64,000 nt of DNA from Atrina japonica (lineage: Eukaryota > Mollusca > Bivalvia > Pterioida > Pinnidae). The notes below the pieces were generated by a model. It worked only from the letters and a program-made list of their open reading frames with translations. It made no database searches and was not told the DNA's origin. The DNA lies in the NCBI GenBank assembly GCA_030159075.1, contig BROG01000132.1, positions 310,001-374,000 of the forward strand, in the 5' to 3' direction. The position numbers and the translations under genes are program-made. Positions 52,805 through 63,568 of the stretch are shown one piece after another (the stretch's first letter is position 1; each line of letters begins with the position of its first letter).

Positions 52805-54338
52805 CTGAAAATCGGTTACACATTCTTCCTATGTCACACTCACGATGGTACAGATCTTCTTATTAACAAGATTGGAAGAAGTCTTGGTAGACTGGTACGA
52901 GACTAGAAGTATTTGGTACTGAGAATCGAGCCCAGAACCTTCTTCTTGCGAGGACAACGGTTTGAGTGACCGAATGGTTCCGAGTGACATCAAAGTTAAT
53001 TTTTATCAATGAATCTAATGTATACCAACCACTGAATGAAATCGATAGTTCATCACTAATTAAGACAGAACCCAAGATCTCGTAAAATAAAAAAATATGT
53101 AGGCCTATGTGTGGTAAGTCATACTTTATTTTTTCTTACTTTCACATTAATCTTGATAAATCTGTTCGTCACGATTTTCTACATTTTCATTCACGTCTTG
53201 GTCACAATACAACAATAATATTGACAGGATTTTAGAAAATTACCTTTCTCCAAAGGTATTAATCCTTTGAAGACACAGTAACCATGGTAACAAATATATA
53301 ACAAACGTGGAACATTGAGTTATCTATTGTGCTAACAACAGGGTTAAAAAAAACACGCGTTTCCGATTACCCAGGCGATCCTATATGTTTACTCCGGTGA
53401 TGCGTCTTCAAAATACAGTGGGGGGATATTAGCGCGTTACCCGGACGTCTATGATTTAGTAGAGATAAATGTTTTCCCACAACAATATGGTCAGTTTTCT
53501 CAATATCCTTATCCTTGTTTATCGATATTTTATGTACATGTAATATAAAAATCTCAGACACCAAAGTATAAATTTTGAGGATGTCCAGGATACGTAAACA
53601 AATTTGGTGAATATTGGACAAACACGGACCTCTGGATATCCAGAGGTTGGATCAGGTTTCATGGAGGAGGAAGCGGTTGACCGGTCACACCCGCCGTGAG
53701 TCCACAGATTCAAATGAAATAGTAAACGGGACATGGAACCGTGGGTCAAATACTACATATTTTTCTTGGCTGTTTTCTCCTCGCTCAACAATTTTAAGTG
53801 TACGATGTACGGTTAATTTTTATTAGCGGGGACGAAACCCGGTTGCAATATACCCAGAGAGGAGAAAAAAAATAAATACATGTAAACGGCCAGTAAACTT
53901 ACAAACGAATGGACGTGAAAGGCCTCGTTGTTTGATTGCAAAGTACTAACAACTCGGGCACGAATGTCTCCTTGTACTTTTGTAATTTGTGTTCAATCAT
54001 AGTCGAACCAAACTAAACGAAAACTCATGTTGCTGGGTTTTGGATTTTCATTCCTTATCCAGTCTGTAGCTAATTCGGAAATAAGAAATTAATGCCAGTT
54101 CTTTGTTTGTTATTTGCTTCAATCTTTTTTCATCACCTGTTTTACCTATTTGACGGTGCAAAATCGATAACATATAACCGATTTCTTGTAACGATGCGTT
54201 TTTAATTTAATTAATCACTAGGTGCCAGCATGCTCCAGGTAGACTTCGTGCAAATAAATACATTGTCACTACTTAAGTATATCAAAAACAAGTATACGAC
54301 AAATGTTTGAAATCAGGCAGTTTTCCCTGAATTAACTT

Positions 54339-54340
<2 letters not shown>
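52805..54340. other. intergenic, mostly unassigned
   Basis: No gene recognised. The phrase ACAAACACGGACCTCTGGAT...CACACCCGCCGTGAG (53618-53702) belongs to a dispersed repeat also seen at about 59610-59700. Confidence 0.5.
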
Positions 54341-54342
<2 letters not shown>

Positions 54343-54413
<71 letters not shown>

Positions 54414-54455
54414 GTTATTATAACTTTCTTTCGGGTTTCACGTTGTAACACTTTT
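54343..54455. repeat. (CT)n microsatellite with constant flank, copy 2
   Basis: About 34 CT units (54343-54411) followed by GTTGTTATTATAACTTTCTT then TCGGGTTTCAC. This flank is the reverse complement of that at 43705-43740. Confidence 0.8.
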
Positions 54456-55224
54456 CATATATCGTGCTTTTGAGAAAAATGGGAATTACGATGGTTTATA
54501 TTAAGTGACTTCCTCTGTGTATAAACAGCAGATTTAACTTATCAACACATGAAAAACAATGGACTCCTCTATCAATCAATATCTTAGACCGGTCATTGAA
54601 ATAGGTGATAATGGGGTGCTACTAAAAAACGGAAATCGCCCTAGCCTTCCTAAAAAGTCTGGAAATGCAGTTGTACTGGGTTTTCGTATATTAGGGTGAA
54701 GTAGTACTTTTATTAGCTACACTGTTCGGTTAGCATTATCCTCTACATTGTGACTGACGTTTTCCCTAATAATATATAATATTTGAAAAGAACAGTTTAT
54801 ATGAGAAAGTCTTCCTTGTACTTTTTTTTCATTTACAACTTACAAAGCCAATCATCTGTACTAGTATTCTGACTATATGATTGAAGTGTGTACTGCAATA
54901 AGCTGGTGTTGATTCTTTGCTTAAAAGCTCACTTTTCATGTGTGCAGTTGATTTGGGTGTTTCTCAAATAAGGGTGTTTCAATTAAAGAGATTATGAACA
55001 TAATCAATTGGTCATCAGCTTAAGCACTTAAAAACATTTTATTAGATCTATAAATAATTTCGAACAGATATTTTTACTTCAACTGTGTAAATGAAACATA
55101 ATTGTAGTATCTTGTCTTTAAGTGGGAAATAATTTTCTTTGGGTTCACTTTTTGAGTTTGTTTGCATCAACTCTTTAAATATGCAGTATTAATACCCTAA
55201 GAAGCCGAAGGCGAATGAATAAGA

Positions 55225-55568
55225 ATGGAACCTCATCCAATCATGCTAATGTGATGGATGAGGAACATTCTTAGAATGAGCCGGAGGCTCGAAGGGTATT
55301 TATCAACCCACCTCTGATTTCCCACCCATTATTATATTAGGTTGATTGCAAACCTGATTACTTTAAAAGATGGCAGTACTGACACATGCCCGTTCTTATA
55401 TAACTATCGTTACAGGTCATTGATTTTGACCTCTTTAAAGGTGAGTATAATAGCCTGTTACCTTGCCGGACAGCACGGAAATATGCAGTATTAATACCCT
55501 TCGAGCCTCCGGCTCATTCTAAGAATGTTCCTCATCCATCACATTAGCATGATTGGATGAGGTTCCAT
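55225..55568. repeat. perfect 76 bp inverted repeat with 192 bp spacer
   Basis: Arm 55225-55300 (ATGGAACCTCATCCAATCAT to GGCTCGAAGGGTATT) and arm 55493-55568 are exact reverse complements by my reading. AATATGCAGTATTAATACCC also occurs as a direct repeat just left of each arm (about 55178 and 55479). Confidence 0.9.
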
Positions 55569-56344
55569 TATCCTCTACATTGTGACTGACGATATACACG
55601 TTGTTGTATTACATAACGTTCTATATATGTGTTAACTTTTGTAATTTTCCAGAATTCTACAAAAATATTCAGAACAATATCATACTTCAAAGGTGAATTA
55701 TCTCACAGGTAATCATGTACCGTGTCAAATATCATTTTTGCTTTTACAGATGTTGTTGGCTTGGCTTGTGGAGTTTCGAAATAACACAGTCTACAGCATG
55801 ATGACGTACATGAGGGAAAGGTTTTTTTCTCTATATATTCCGTATTAAACCACATTTCTTTTCAAACAACTATTCCAAAATCATTTCTAAAATTTTCACT
55901 ATTTAGCATATACGTTTTGAAGTTGCTGTTTAGGTTTTATTATTCTCACAAGTTTTGTCTCTTTCTAATATGTTTAAATAGTGAGTTTTGACATGAAGAA
56001 ATTAATTTTCTGTTTAAATTTCTGAATCTTGAAAACAGAAATTTTAAAATTCTGAGTAAATACACATTGAAACTGTAAAATTTTCTGTATTTTGGTATAA
56101 GATTTTTTAAAAATTGATTCAGAAATGACTTTGCTGGAAAGTTTTGAAAAATAATGGATTTTATAGAGAAACACAATAAGGAAATAAAATGTTTAATCTC
56201 TTTTGCCACTGTAAATAACTAAAGTATGAAAATCGACATTTCTCTGTATGGACTGTATACAGCTGTATAGGGAACTCATTTAGACTTCGGAAGGTATAGC
56301 TCTCTTTAATATTGTGCGTCTTATCCGTGGATGCGCTTTTCAAA

Positions 56345-56515
56345 ACAATTGACCCTTTCACGTCAACTGCGGTCCCGTGACTCTGAGTGGCAAAATAATA
56401 CAGATACCCGCAAAAACATAGAAGTTGTTTTGGTAACTGATTGTTTCTTGACATCATTTTCTGGGAATCTGTATCATTATACCACTCAAAGTTACAGGAC
56501 CGCAGTTATCTTAAA
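56345..56515. repeat. MITE family C, fuller copy
   Basis: The left end CAACTGCGGTCCCGTGACTC then TGAGTGGCAAAATAATACAG is mirrored by the right end CTGTATCATTATACCACTCA, GGACCGCAGTTATC. Terminal repeats are about 40 bp. Confidence 0.7.
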
Positions 56516-56540
56516 AGAGTATACAACTGTTGATATTTTC

Positions 56541-56967
56541 TCAGATTCAGATTATTTTATTCTTTATGCCAATTGGCACATCAGAAATTAACATATATGT
56601 ATTTACAATACATACAATCACATAAATACACATTCACATAGAATTAAGCTTAGAGCTTATGTAAATTATTTTCCCACGTGTTTTAGTAAGCTAAATTTGT
56701 AGACAAAGTCAACCATATTGTGAGTAGACTGCAGAGTTAAATATGAAGAGAATACATTTAGTTTGTAAGAACGAAAAAAAAAGTAACAAAAAAATAAAAA
56801 AAATAATAGTAATTATAATAGGATTGTACATAAAAGTGGTAATGTAATTGAATTTTCGTACTTAGAAGTAAGCAGAAGGATAGATAAACTTGACAAAATC
56901 AATCAATATATACAGATTTGAAAGTTTTACTACTATGATTGTAGATCTAAACAAAAATAGAATTACA

Positions 56968-56999
<32 letters not shown>

Positions 57000-57538
57000 T
57001 AAATATACCACATATACCACACTAAGTTGGATGGGGAAAGGAAAAAATAATGTTTGAAATTGAAATTATTTTTTTTTAAATAAATAAGTACTACATGACT
57101 ACATGCACATGTGTATAATATATATAATCATACATATAAAAGATCAATAGTAGATTAGTGATAAAAAATAATTGTAAAGTTATAAATTTCAATAAATAAA
57201 GATGCTTATTAAATATATGTCATTCAGCTAGATGAATCATTTCCCCTTATGCATGCAGAATTAAAAATATTACCCAGGTTAATTAATTCTTTGCTATTTA
57301 GGCTGCTTAGTAATTGTATAAGTTTATAGACACTAGGCCATATTCTATAATATCTTTTAATATACATAATTCTGAAATCATTATAATATAAACATTTTAG
57401 TATAAAATGTTATTCATCTTCGATGTCATTCTTGTTACATAAATTACATGTCCTATCTCTTCTGTCTTGGCCTATATATCTATGCCTTTCAACATTTAAA
57501 TCATGGCTTCCTATTCTGAATCTAGCAAATAATTTCTT
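56541..57538 (-). mobile_element. LINE 3' fragment: ORF2 C-terminal zinc-finger-like region plus 3' UTR and tail
   Basis: On the minus strand from 57538 the frame reads KKLFARFRIGSHDLNVERHR, YIGQDRRDRTCNLCNKNDIE then DE and a stop (57412-57410). It goes on in the same frame as HFILKCLYYNDFRIMYIKRY and SSLNSKELINLGNIFNSACI to a TGA at 57226. The FR.G.H.L..E..R..R......C..C......E motif (C-x2-C shown) is the common C-terminal part of invertebrate non-LTR ORF2 proteins. The 3' UTR runs to a tail AATAAAATAATCTGAATCTG ending at 56541. The reverse transcriptase core is missing, so the copy is 5'-truncated. Confidence 0.72.
56973..56999. repeat. (GA)n microsatellite within the LINE 3' UTR region
   Basis: About thirteen GA units. 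Confidence 0.9.
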
Positions 57539-57539
57539 A

Positions 57540-58056
57540 ATTTAAAATCAATAATTTTGAATACCAGAAAGGGAGAAACATTTTACGACAGAGAAGTGTA
57601 AATAAATATAATTTTATGAAATTCGATGAAAGGGCACCTTTAAAACAAATACAGAATTTTGTAACTTGCCATGTTATTTATACAAAAATATCTGTCAAAC
57701 ATACAAAATTTAACAACCAATATATTAAACTTAGTATCTCATTTATACAAATATGATTAACATACAGAGTAATCAATGTTCATTTGGTAATTCATAATCA
57801 ATTCGCGCCAGTTAATGATATACCGTCATTCGTTTAGATATTTTTAATTTTTTAGATTCAAATCTGAAAAGTCATTTTTAATGTCCTTCTATCATTAAAA
57901 TAACTGACATAATGAAAATAAAGACGATAATTTGTGTTCCGTATTAAATTTGTCAGCATTAGTGAAACACGACCCGCGACTTATACACGAGTGCGCGTTG
58001 GTCTAAATCTCGCTTGATAAAATTGCTGTAATATCGTTGATAAGAATGTTCAAAGG
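57540..58056. other. intergenic, nothing recognised
   Basis: AT-rich DNA without coding, repeat or RNA structure that I can support. Confidence 0.5.
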
Positions 58057-58306
58057 CTACAAAAGTTCTATATCCATAATAATTCGTTTTAGTCTTGAAC
58101 ACTCGGCTTGACTGTTTTGTTCAGGTCTGTGTGAGGTTGAAGTCATCATATGATGTTTATCTGGATTCTGCAAACTACTTTTGTTAAATGTAATGGCTTG
58201 TGATCGGTTCTTCGTCACTTCCTGTTGACATGTTATGGCTCGTTCCTGGAATGCGGTCTCTATAGAGATATTCCTATTTAACGACTTCTTGTTGGACATG
58301 ACCGAT
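58057..58306 (-). CDS. hypothetical protein or exon, unsupported by homology
   Basis: An acceptor-like TTTTCAG ends at 58307 on the minus strand. ATG 58299-58297 opens MSNKKSLNRNISIETAFQER and AITCQQEVTKNRSQAITFNK, ending LKRIIMDIELL and TAG at 58057. The composition is unlike neighbouring AT-rich noise and has no simple repeats. I do not recognise it. The longer upstream frame to 58455 runs into a poly-G/C stretch and a MITE end, so I prefer the internal ATG. It could be a terminal exon of an unseen gene, or chance. Confidence 0.25.
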
Positions 58307-58430
58307 CTGAAAAGATAGAAATGATAAGATCCAGTATCCAAATTATCTAAAAATGAGAAGTTTTTGTTGTTGCATAGACAGATTGAGTGCCCCCACTCCC
58401 CCAAAAAAAACAACACCAAACACCCCCAAT

Positions 58431-58522
58431 TAACCAGTTCTACCCTACAGACCATAATAGACTAGTCTAAGCCAATAGAAAAGGGTATATCATTTTAAAA
58501 ATATTTAGGGGCGAAAAGGTTA
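58431..58522. repeat. MITE family H copy (ACCCTACAGACCATAATAGAC)
   Basis: TTAACCAGTTCTACCCTACA, GACCATAATAGAC and GGGGCGAAAAGGTTA are the reverse of TAACCCTTTCACCCC...TATTATGGTCTGTAGGGTTG at 60547-60638 and 62081-62176. A further start is at the window's right edge (63962-64000). Confidence 0.6.
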
Positions 58523-58627
58523 CGATGTACAGTGACTAAAAACACATATTCTCCAGTGGCATACTAGTATTTAGGCGTTACTTCAAAATAACTGTACATT
58601 TCCTGAAGAAATATTTTTTTCAGTTTT

Positions 58628-58830
58628 ATGGTGGCGGTCTGTTTTTAATGGTTGGGGGGGGGGGGGACCCGGGTACTATGTACCCGGAAATAGACCACCG
58701 GACAGTAAATTGGGAGACTTTCTCACAAAATCAACTTAGATTCCAGAAGGTTTTGAATCCTAGAAATGAGAGATCCCATAGTATAAAATGCGATAATCTA
58801 AACTCTCCGCCACGGAGTGTCGCCTCGATC
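58628..58830 (-). mobile_element. SINE family 2, reverse copy
   Basis: The right end GGCGACACTCCGTGGCGGAG (minus strand) is the head. The body runs through TTTTGTGAGAAAGTCTCCCA to the left end TTAAAAACAGACCGCCACCA. It includes a run of about eleven G at 58656-58666. The tRNA-like part is decayed. Confidence 0.75.
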
Positions 58831-59104
58831 TATTAAACGTTGTCAGTAGTAACAATAGTAGATTTTAAGTTTTTTACTTATTTATATTGTTTAGTTGATG
58901 TAGTTATGTTGAACTTAAATGAAGTTTTAATGCGTTAAATAGCACCTAAATGTCGTGTAACTCGGAACTGAAAAAAAAATTAGCAAACGACAAAAAAAAG
59001 TAAATAAACCCAAAAAACATACAAATAAATCAAATTTGAAAAAATTCAAATGTCACGGACAGCAATCCAACAAGTTTGCAATCCTATGCATCTTTGATTT
59101 GATT

Positions 59105-59335
59105 TGATTTGTTTGTTTTACGCCATACACAACAATTTTTCAGTCATATGATGGCGTCCAGTTTTTATTGGTGGAGGAGAAACCCCGGTTACCCGGGTAA
59201 AGACCACCGACCTTCCGCAAGAAAACTGGCAAACTTTCCCAATTAATTCGAAATGACCCTAGCGGGATTCGAACCATGGGTGAGAGACCGTGTGATTTAA
59301 CCAATGCTCTAACCACTCGGCCACGGAGTCCCCTC
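59105..59335 (-). mobile_element. SINE family 2, reverse copy, full length
   Basis: On the minus strand the head is GACTCCGTGGCCGAGTGGTT then AGAGCATTGG. The B box is ATGGTTCGAATCCCGC. The body ends TGACTGAAAAATTGTTGTGT, ATGGCGTAAAACAAACAAAT. It is the best-preserved copy of this family in the window. Confidence 0.88.
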
Positions 59336-59429
59336 TTATGCATCTAATATGGAGACTTGTAAATTGTTTTAACCCTAAAACACAACTCGAATGACTTAAC
59401 CACAAAAAAAAAAATCAAGAACAAAGTTT

Positions 59430-59545
59430 TGCGGAAGGCCGGTGGTCTCTTCCCGGGTACAGTGTAACCGAGTTCTCTCTTCGTAAATTAAAAACTAGCT
59501 GCCACCATGTAACTGAAGAATTGTAGAGTGTGGCCTTAAGTAACA
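59430..59545 (+). repeat. SINE family 2, 3' part only
   Basis: TTGCGGAAGGCCGGTGGTCT, AGCTGCCACCATGTAACTGA and AGTGTGGCCTTAAGTAA match the 3' half of 59105-59335 in the opposite orientation. Confidence 0.75.
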
Positions 59546-60059
59546 TTCAAAATTTAAACTCCAATAACCACAAGGACGTCCATAAGGTTACATATACACC
59601 CGGGGTATCGGACAAACACGAACTTCCAGAAAATCCAGAGACATGACCAGGTACCACAGAGCATTGATCACCCCTGTCGACAGGTCAGTATATCTGCTGG
59701 CCTCGGTAAAATACAAAATTCACAACAATTCCCCACAAATGGGAATTATGTAACGATTTAAACCGTTTTGTTTTGTTCAATAAAAGCTTTCTCACGTGCA
59801 TGTACTAATAATGCAACGGCTGCTGATGTCACCATTCAAGATCTAAGCGATACAACACTTAAGAATTTCCTTTGGTTTATTTTTCATCTATTTGAACATT
59901 TGCTCACTTACTAACTAATGAGAAACACAATTTGATACTATCGTGGATTTTGGAAATTTCAAAGAAAATTTGGTGCATAATTAAGTTTTTTATCTGGGGT
60001 TTTAAACAAGTTAAAAGTGTAAATAGATTTAATGGCACTGCAGTAATTGGATAATCACA

Positions 60060-60330
60060 ATTTCGCTGTGAATTTTAAAAATCCTATTAACTACTTTGAT
60101 TGATACACAATAACAAAAAAAGCGATTTACACAGGCATAAACATTCTTAGATTCCAATAAATTTTGTGAAAAATACTTGAGAAACCAAGTTTGGCAATTA
60201 TTCACTTGCAATTGATTAATTCAACTTTACATACCACACTGGACCCGACCTTATTTTCACAAAATATACAGCGATATAAGAATTTTCATTCCTGTGTATA
60301 GCTCTTATTTGTTATTGTACATCTAGTACA
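60060..60330 (-). repeat. MITE family F copy 4, with long terminal inverted repeats
   Basis: On the minus strand the left end is GTACAATAACAAATAAGAGC, TATACACAGGAATG. The right end mirrors it (CATAAACATTCTTAG near 60137; CAGGCATAAAC). TTTTGTGAAAATAAGGTCGG and GGTCCAGTGTGGTATG are internal. Terminal repeats are roughly 60 bp with mismatches. Confidence 0.7.
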
Positions 60331-61860
60331 AGTAGTGAAAGTAGAGATTTCGGAATCATTTTTGGTAAACACAGTTCATACCCCATTAACAATTTAAAAA
60401 ACCGGCGAAATGTATGATAGATAGATAGATAGATAGATATGGTCGAATGCCCACTAATCCGAAGGCCCACTAGTCCGACTGTCTTTGAATATCCTTATTA
60501 CTGAACGCAGTTTGATAAATTGTTGTGGCCGTAGGGATCACCGACTTTAACCCTTTCACCCCAGAATATCTGAGTGGTATGGTCTTTTCTTTTGTTTAAG
60601 AGCTGTCTATTATGGTCTGTAGGGTTGAGAGGGTTAAGCACATTTTGCGACAGAATGTGGTAGAAATCACGGACTTTGAGCAGTTTTTTCAGACAGAATG
60701 TGGTAGAGATTCTCTCTTTCTCTCTCCCTCCCTCTCTCTCTACCACGCCCTGGATCCACACATGAAAGGCCGAAATGGCAAAATGAATACCATTGGTAGT
60801 GGACATGTAATATTTTATTAAAAAGTACACCAAGTTTCATCATATCCAAGCGATTGTTTGGGAGGTTGAAAATGTCCAAAGTATACGACAGACACGCAGG
60901 GAGTCTCCGCCCAGTCAAGCTTTAATACATTATTATCGAAGTCTATTAAGAAAAATAAGAAAAGAAAATTTCCTCGTATTTTCGCCTTGGCGATTCTAAT
61001 CATACTTTTGAAAAGCAAAGGACATACATAAATGTACACTTCTTGAAAAAAAAAACAAGATGTGTTTTTGAATCACTGATACCCCCAGCGGTAGCAAAGT
61101 CTCATTGAAGCTAATTTATTTTGTGGTTAATCTAGACAGAATTAGGAATTTGAACCTAACGTCCGGACTTTTGGACCAGTGATTAGAAAACTTCATTGGC
61201 AAACAGAGGATCCCAGTGCGGCCATAACAATATTATTTAATTGCGTTCAGAAATAAGGATACTCAAAGACAGTCGGACTAGTGGTTCTTCGTGGGCCTTA
61301 ACCTTATACACTAGCCTTCTTTATCCCGGTGCGTCTTAAACACTAACCTCTTCATACATGTGCGTCTTAAACACTAACCTCTTCATACATGTGCGTCTTA
61401 TACACTAGCCCTCTTTTCCCCTGTGCGTCTTATACATTAGCCCTCTTTTTTCCCTGTGTGTCTTATACATTAGCGCTCTTTTTTCCCGGTGTGTCTTATA
61501 CATAAGCCCTCTTTTTTCCTGGTGTGTCTTATACAATAGACCTCTTTTTCCCGGTGCGTCTTATAAACTAGCCCTCTTCTTCTCGGTGCATTTTATACAC
61601 TAGCCCTCTTTTCCCGTTGCGTCTTATACACTAGCCCTTTTTTCCCAGTGCGTCTTATACACTAGTCCTCTTTATCCATGTGCGCCTTAATTGGGGATGC
61701 AAATATTGAGATTTGTTCGAAAAAAAAAGAAATACGCACGTATGTTATGTTTTTGTTTGAACTGTGGTTTACGCCACACTAAACAGTATTTCAGTCAAAT
61801 GATGGCGGTCAGTCTGTAACAATTTACAAGTCACAGTCGATATTGTTTCAAAGGTACAAA
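60331..61860. repeat. 1.53 kb tandem duplication, copy 1
   Basis: Begins AGTAGTGAAAGTAGAGATTT. It contains (GATA)n at 60416-60439, MITE family H, a (TC)n stretch, a tRNA-like GTGCGGCC end near 61217 and a minisatellite of TCTTATACACTAGCCCTCTT type (about 61300-61690). It ends ATTGTTTCAAAGGTACAAA, immediately before copy 2. Confidence 0.93.
61300..61690. repeat. about 31 bp minisatellite in duplication copy 1
   Basis: Units of TCTTATACATTAGCCCTCTT, TTTTCCCGGTG with C/T changes. About thirteen units. Confidence 0.9.
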
Positions 61861-61946
61861 AGTAGTGAAAGTAGAGATTTTGGAATCATTTTTGGTAAAC
61901 ACAGTTCATACCCCCATTAACAATTTAAAAAACCGGCGAAATGTAT

Positions 61947-61978
<32 letters not shown>

Positions 61979-63568
61979 TGGTCGAATGCCCACTAATCCG
62001 AAGGCCCACTAGTCCGACTGTCTTTGAATATCCTTACTACTGAACGCAGTTTGATAAATTGTTGTGGCCGTACGGATCACCGACTTTAACCCTTTCACCC
62101 CAGAATATCTGAGTGGTATGGTCTTTTCTTTTGTTTAAGAGCTGTCTATTATGGTCTGTAGGGTTGAGAGGGTTAAGCACATTTTGCGACAGAATGTGGT
62201 AGAAATCACGGACTTTGAGCAGTTTTTTCAGACAGAATGTGGTAGAGATTCTCTCTCTCTCTCTCCCTCTCTCTCTTCCACGCCCTGGATCCACACATGA
62301 AAGGCCGAAATGGCAAAATGAATACCATTGGTAGTGGACATGTAATATTTTATCAAAAAGTACACCAAGTTTCATCATATCCAAGCGATTGTTTGGGAGG
62401 TTGAAAATGTCCAAAGTATACGACAGACACGCAGGGAGTCTCCGCCCAGTAAAGCTTTAGTAAATTATTATTGAAGTCTATTAAGAAAAATAAGAAAATT
62501 AAATGTCCTCGTATTTTCGCATTGGCGATTCTAATCATACTTTTGAAAAGCAAAGGACATACATAAATGTACACTTCTTGAAAAAAAAAAACAAGATGTG
62601 TTTGTGAATCACTGATACCCCCAGCGGTAGCAAAGTCTCATTGAAGCTAATTTATTTTGTGGTAAATCTAGACAGAGTTAGGAATTTGAACCTAACGTCC
62701 GGACTTTTGGACCAGTGATTAGAAAACTTCATTGGCAAACAGAAGATCCCGGATTCAAATCCCGGTGCGGCCATAACAATATTATTAAATTGCGTTCAGA
62801 AATAAGGATACTCAAAGACAGTCGGACTAGTGGTTCTTCGGATTAGTGGGCCTTAACCTTATACACTAGCCTTCTTTATCCCGGTGCGTCTTAAACACTA
62901 ACCTCCTCTTCTTATACACTGCCTCTCTTTTCCCTGTGCGTCTTATACCTCTTTTAGCCCTCTTTTTCCCCTCCCCTGTGCGTCTTATACATTAGCCCTC
63001 TTTTTTCCCGGTGTGTCTTATACATTAGCCCTCTTTTTCCCTGTGCGTCTTATACATTAGCGCTCTTTTTTCCCGGTGTGTCTTATACATTAGCGCTCTT
63101 TTTTCCCGGTGTGTCTTATACATTAGCCCTCCTTTTTCCCGGTGTGTCTTATACATTAGCGCTCTTTTTCCCTGTGTGCCTTATACATTAGCGCTCTTTT
63201 TTCCCGGTGTGCCTTATACATTAGCGCTCTTTTTTCCCGGTGTGTCTTATACAATAGCCCTCTTTTTCCCGGTGCGTCTTATAAACTAGCCCTCTTCTCC
63301 CCGGTGTATTTTATACACTAGCCCTCTTTTCCCGGTGCGTCTTATACACTAGCCCTCTTTTCCCAGTGCGTCTTATACACTAGTCCTCTTTATCCATGTG
63401 CGCCTTAATTGGGGATGCAAATATTGAGATTTGTTCGAAAAAAAAAAGAAATACACACGTATGTTATGTTTTTGTTTGAACTGTGGTTAACGCCACACTA
63501 AACAGTATTTCAGTCAAATGATGGCGGTCAGTCTGTAACAATTTACAAGTCACAGTCGATATTGTTTT
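61861..63568. repeat. 1.53 kb tandem duplication, copy 2 (expanded)
   Basis: Closely matches copy 1 but is about 190 bp longer, mostly from extra minisatellite units (about 62860-63410). It keeps GATCCCGGATTCAAATCCCG at 62746-62765, where copy 1 has a 13-base deletion. (GATA)n is longer (61947-61978). Confidence 0.93.
62860..63410. repeat. about 31 bp minisatellite in duplication copy 2
   Basis: The same unit as in copy 1 with about eighteen copies. TTAGCGCTCTTTTTTCCCGG variants cluster in the middle and are mostly absent from copy 1. Confidence 0.9.

Noticed and set aside
60498..60833. 111-codon minus frame, repeated at 62037-62414
   Set aside because: Being present twice is explained by the tandem duplication. 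The content is MITE family H plus a (TC)n stretch read as RERERE.
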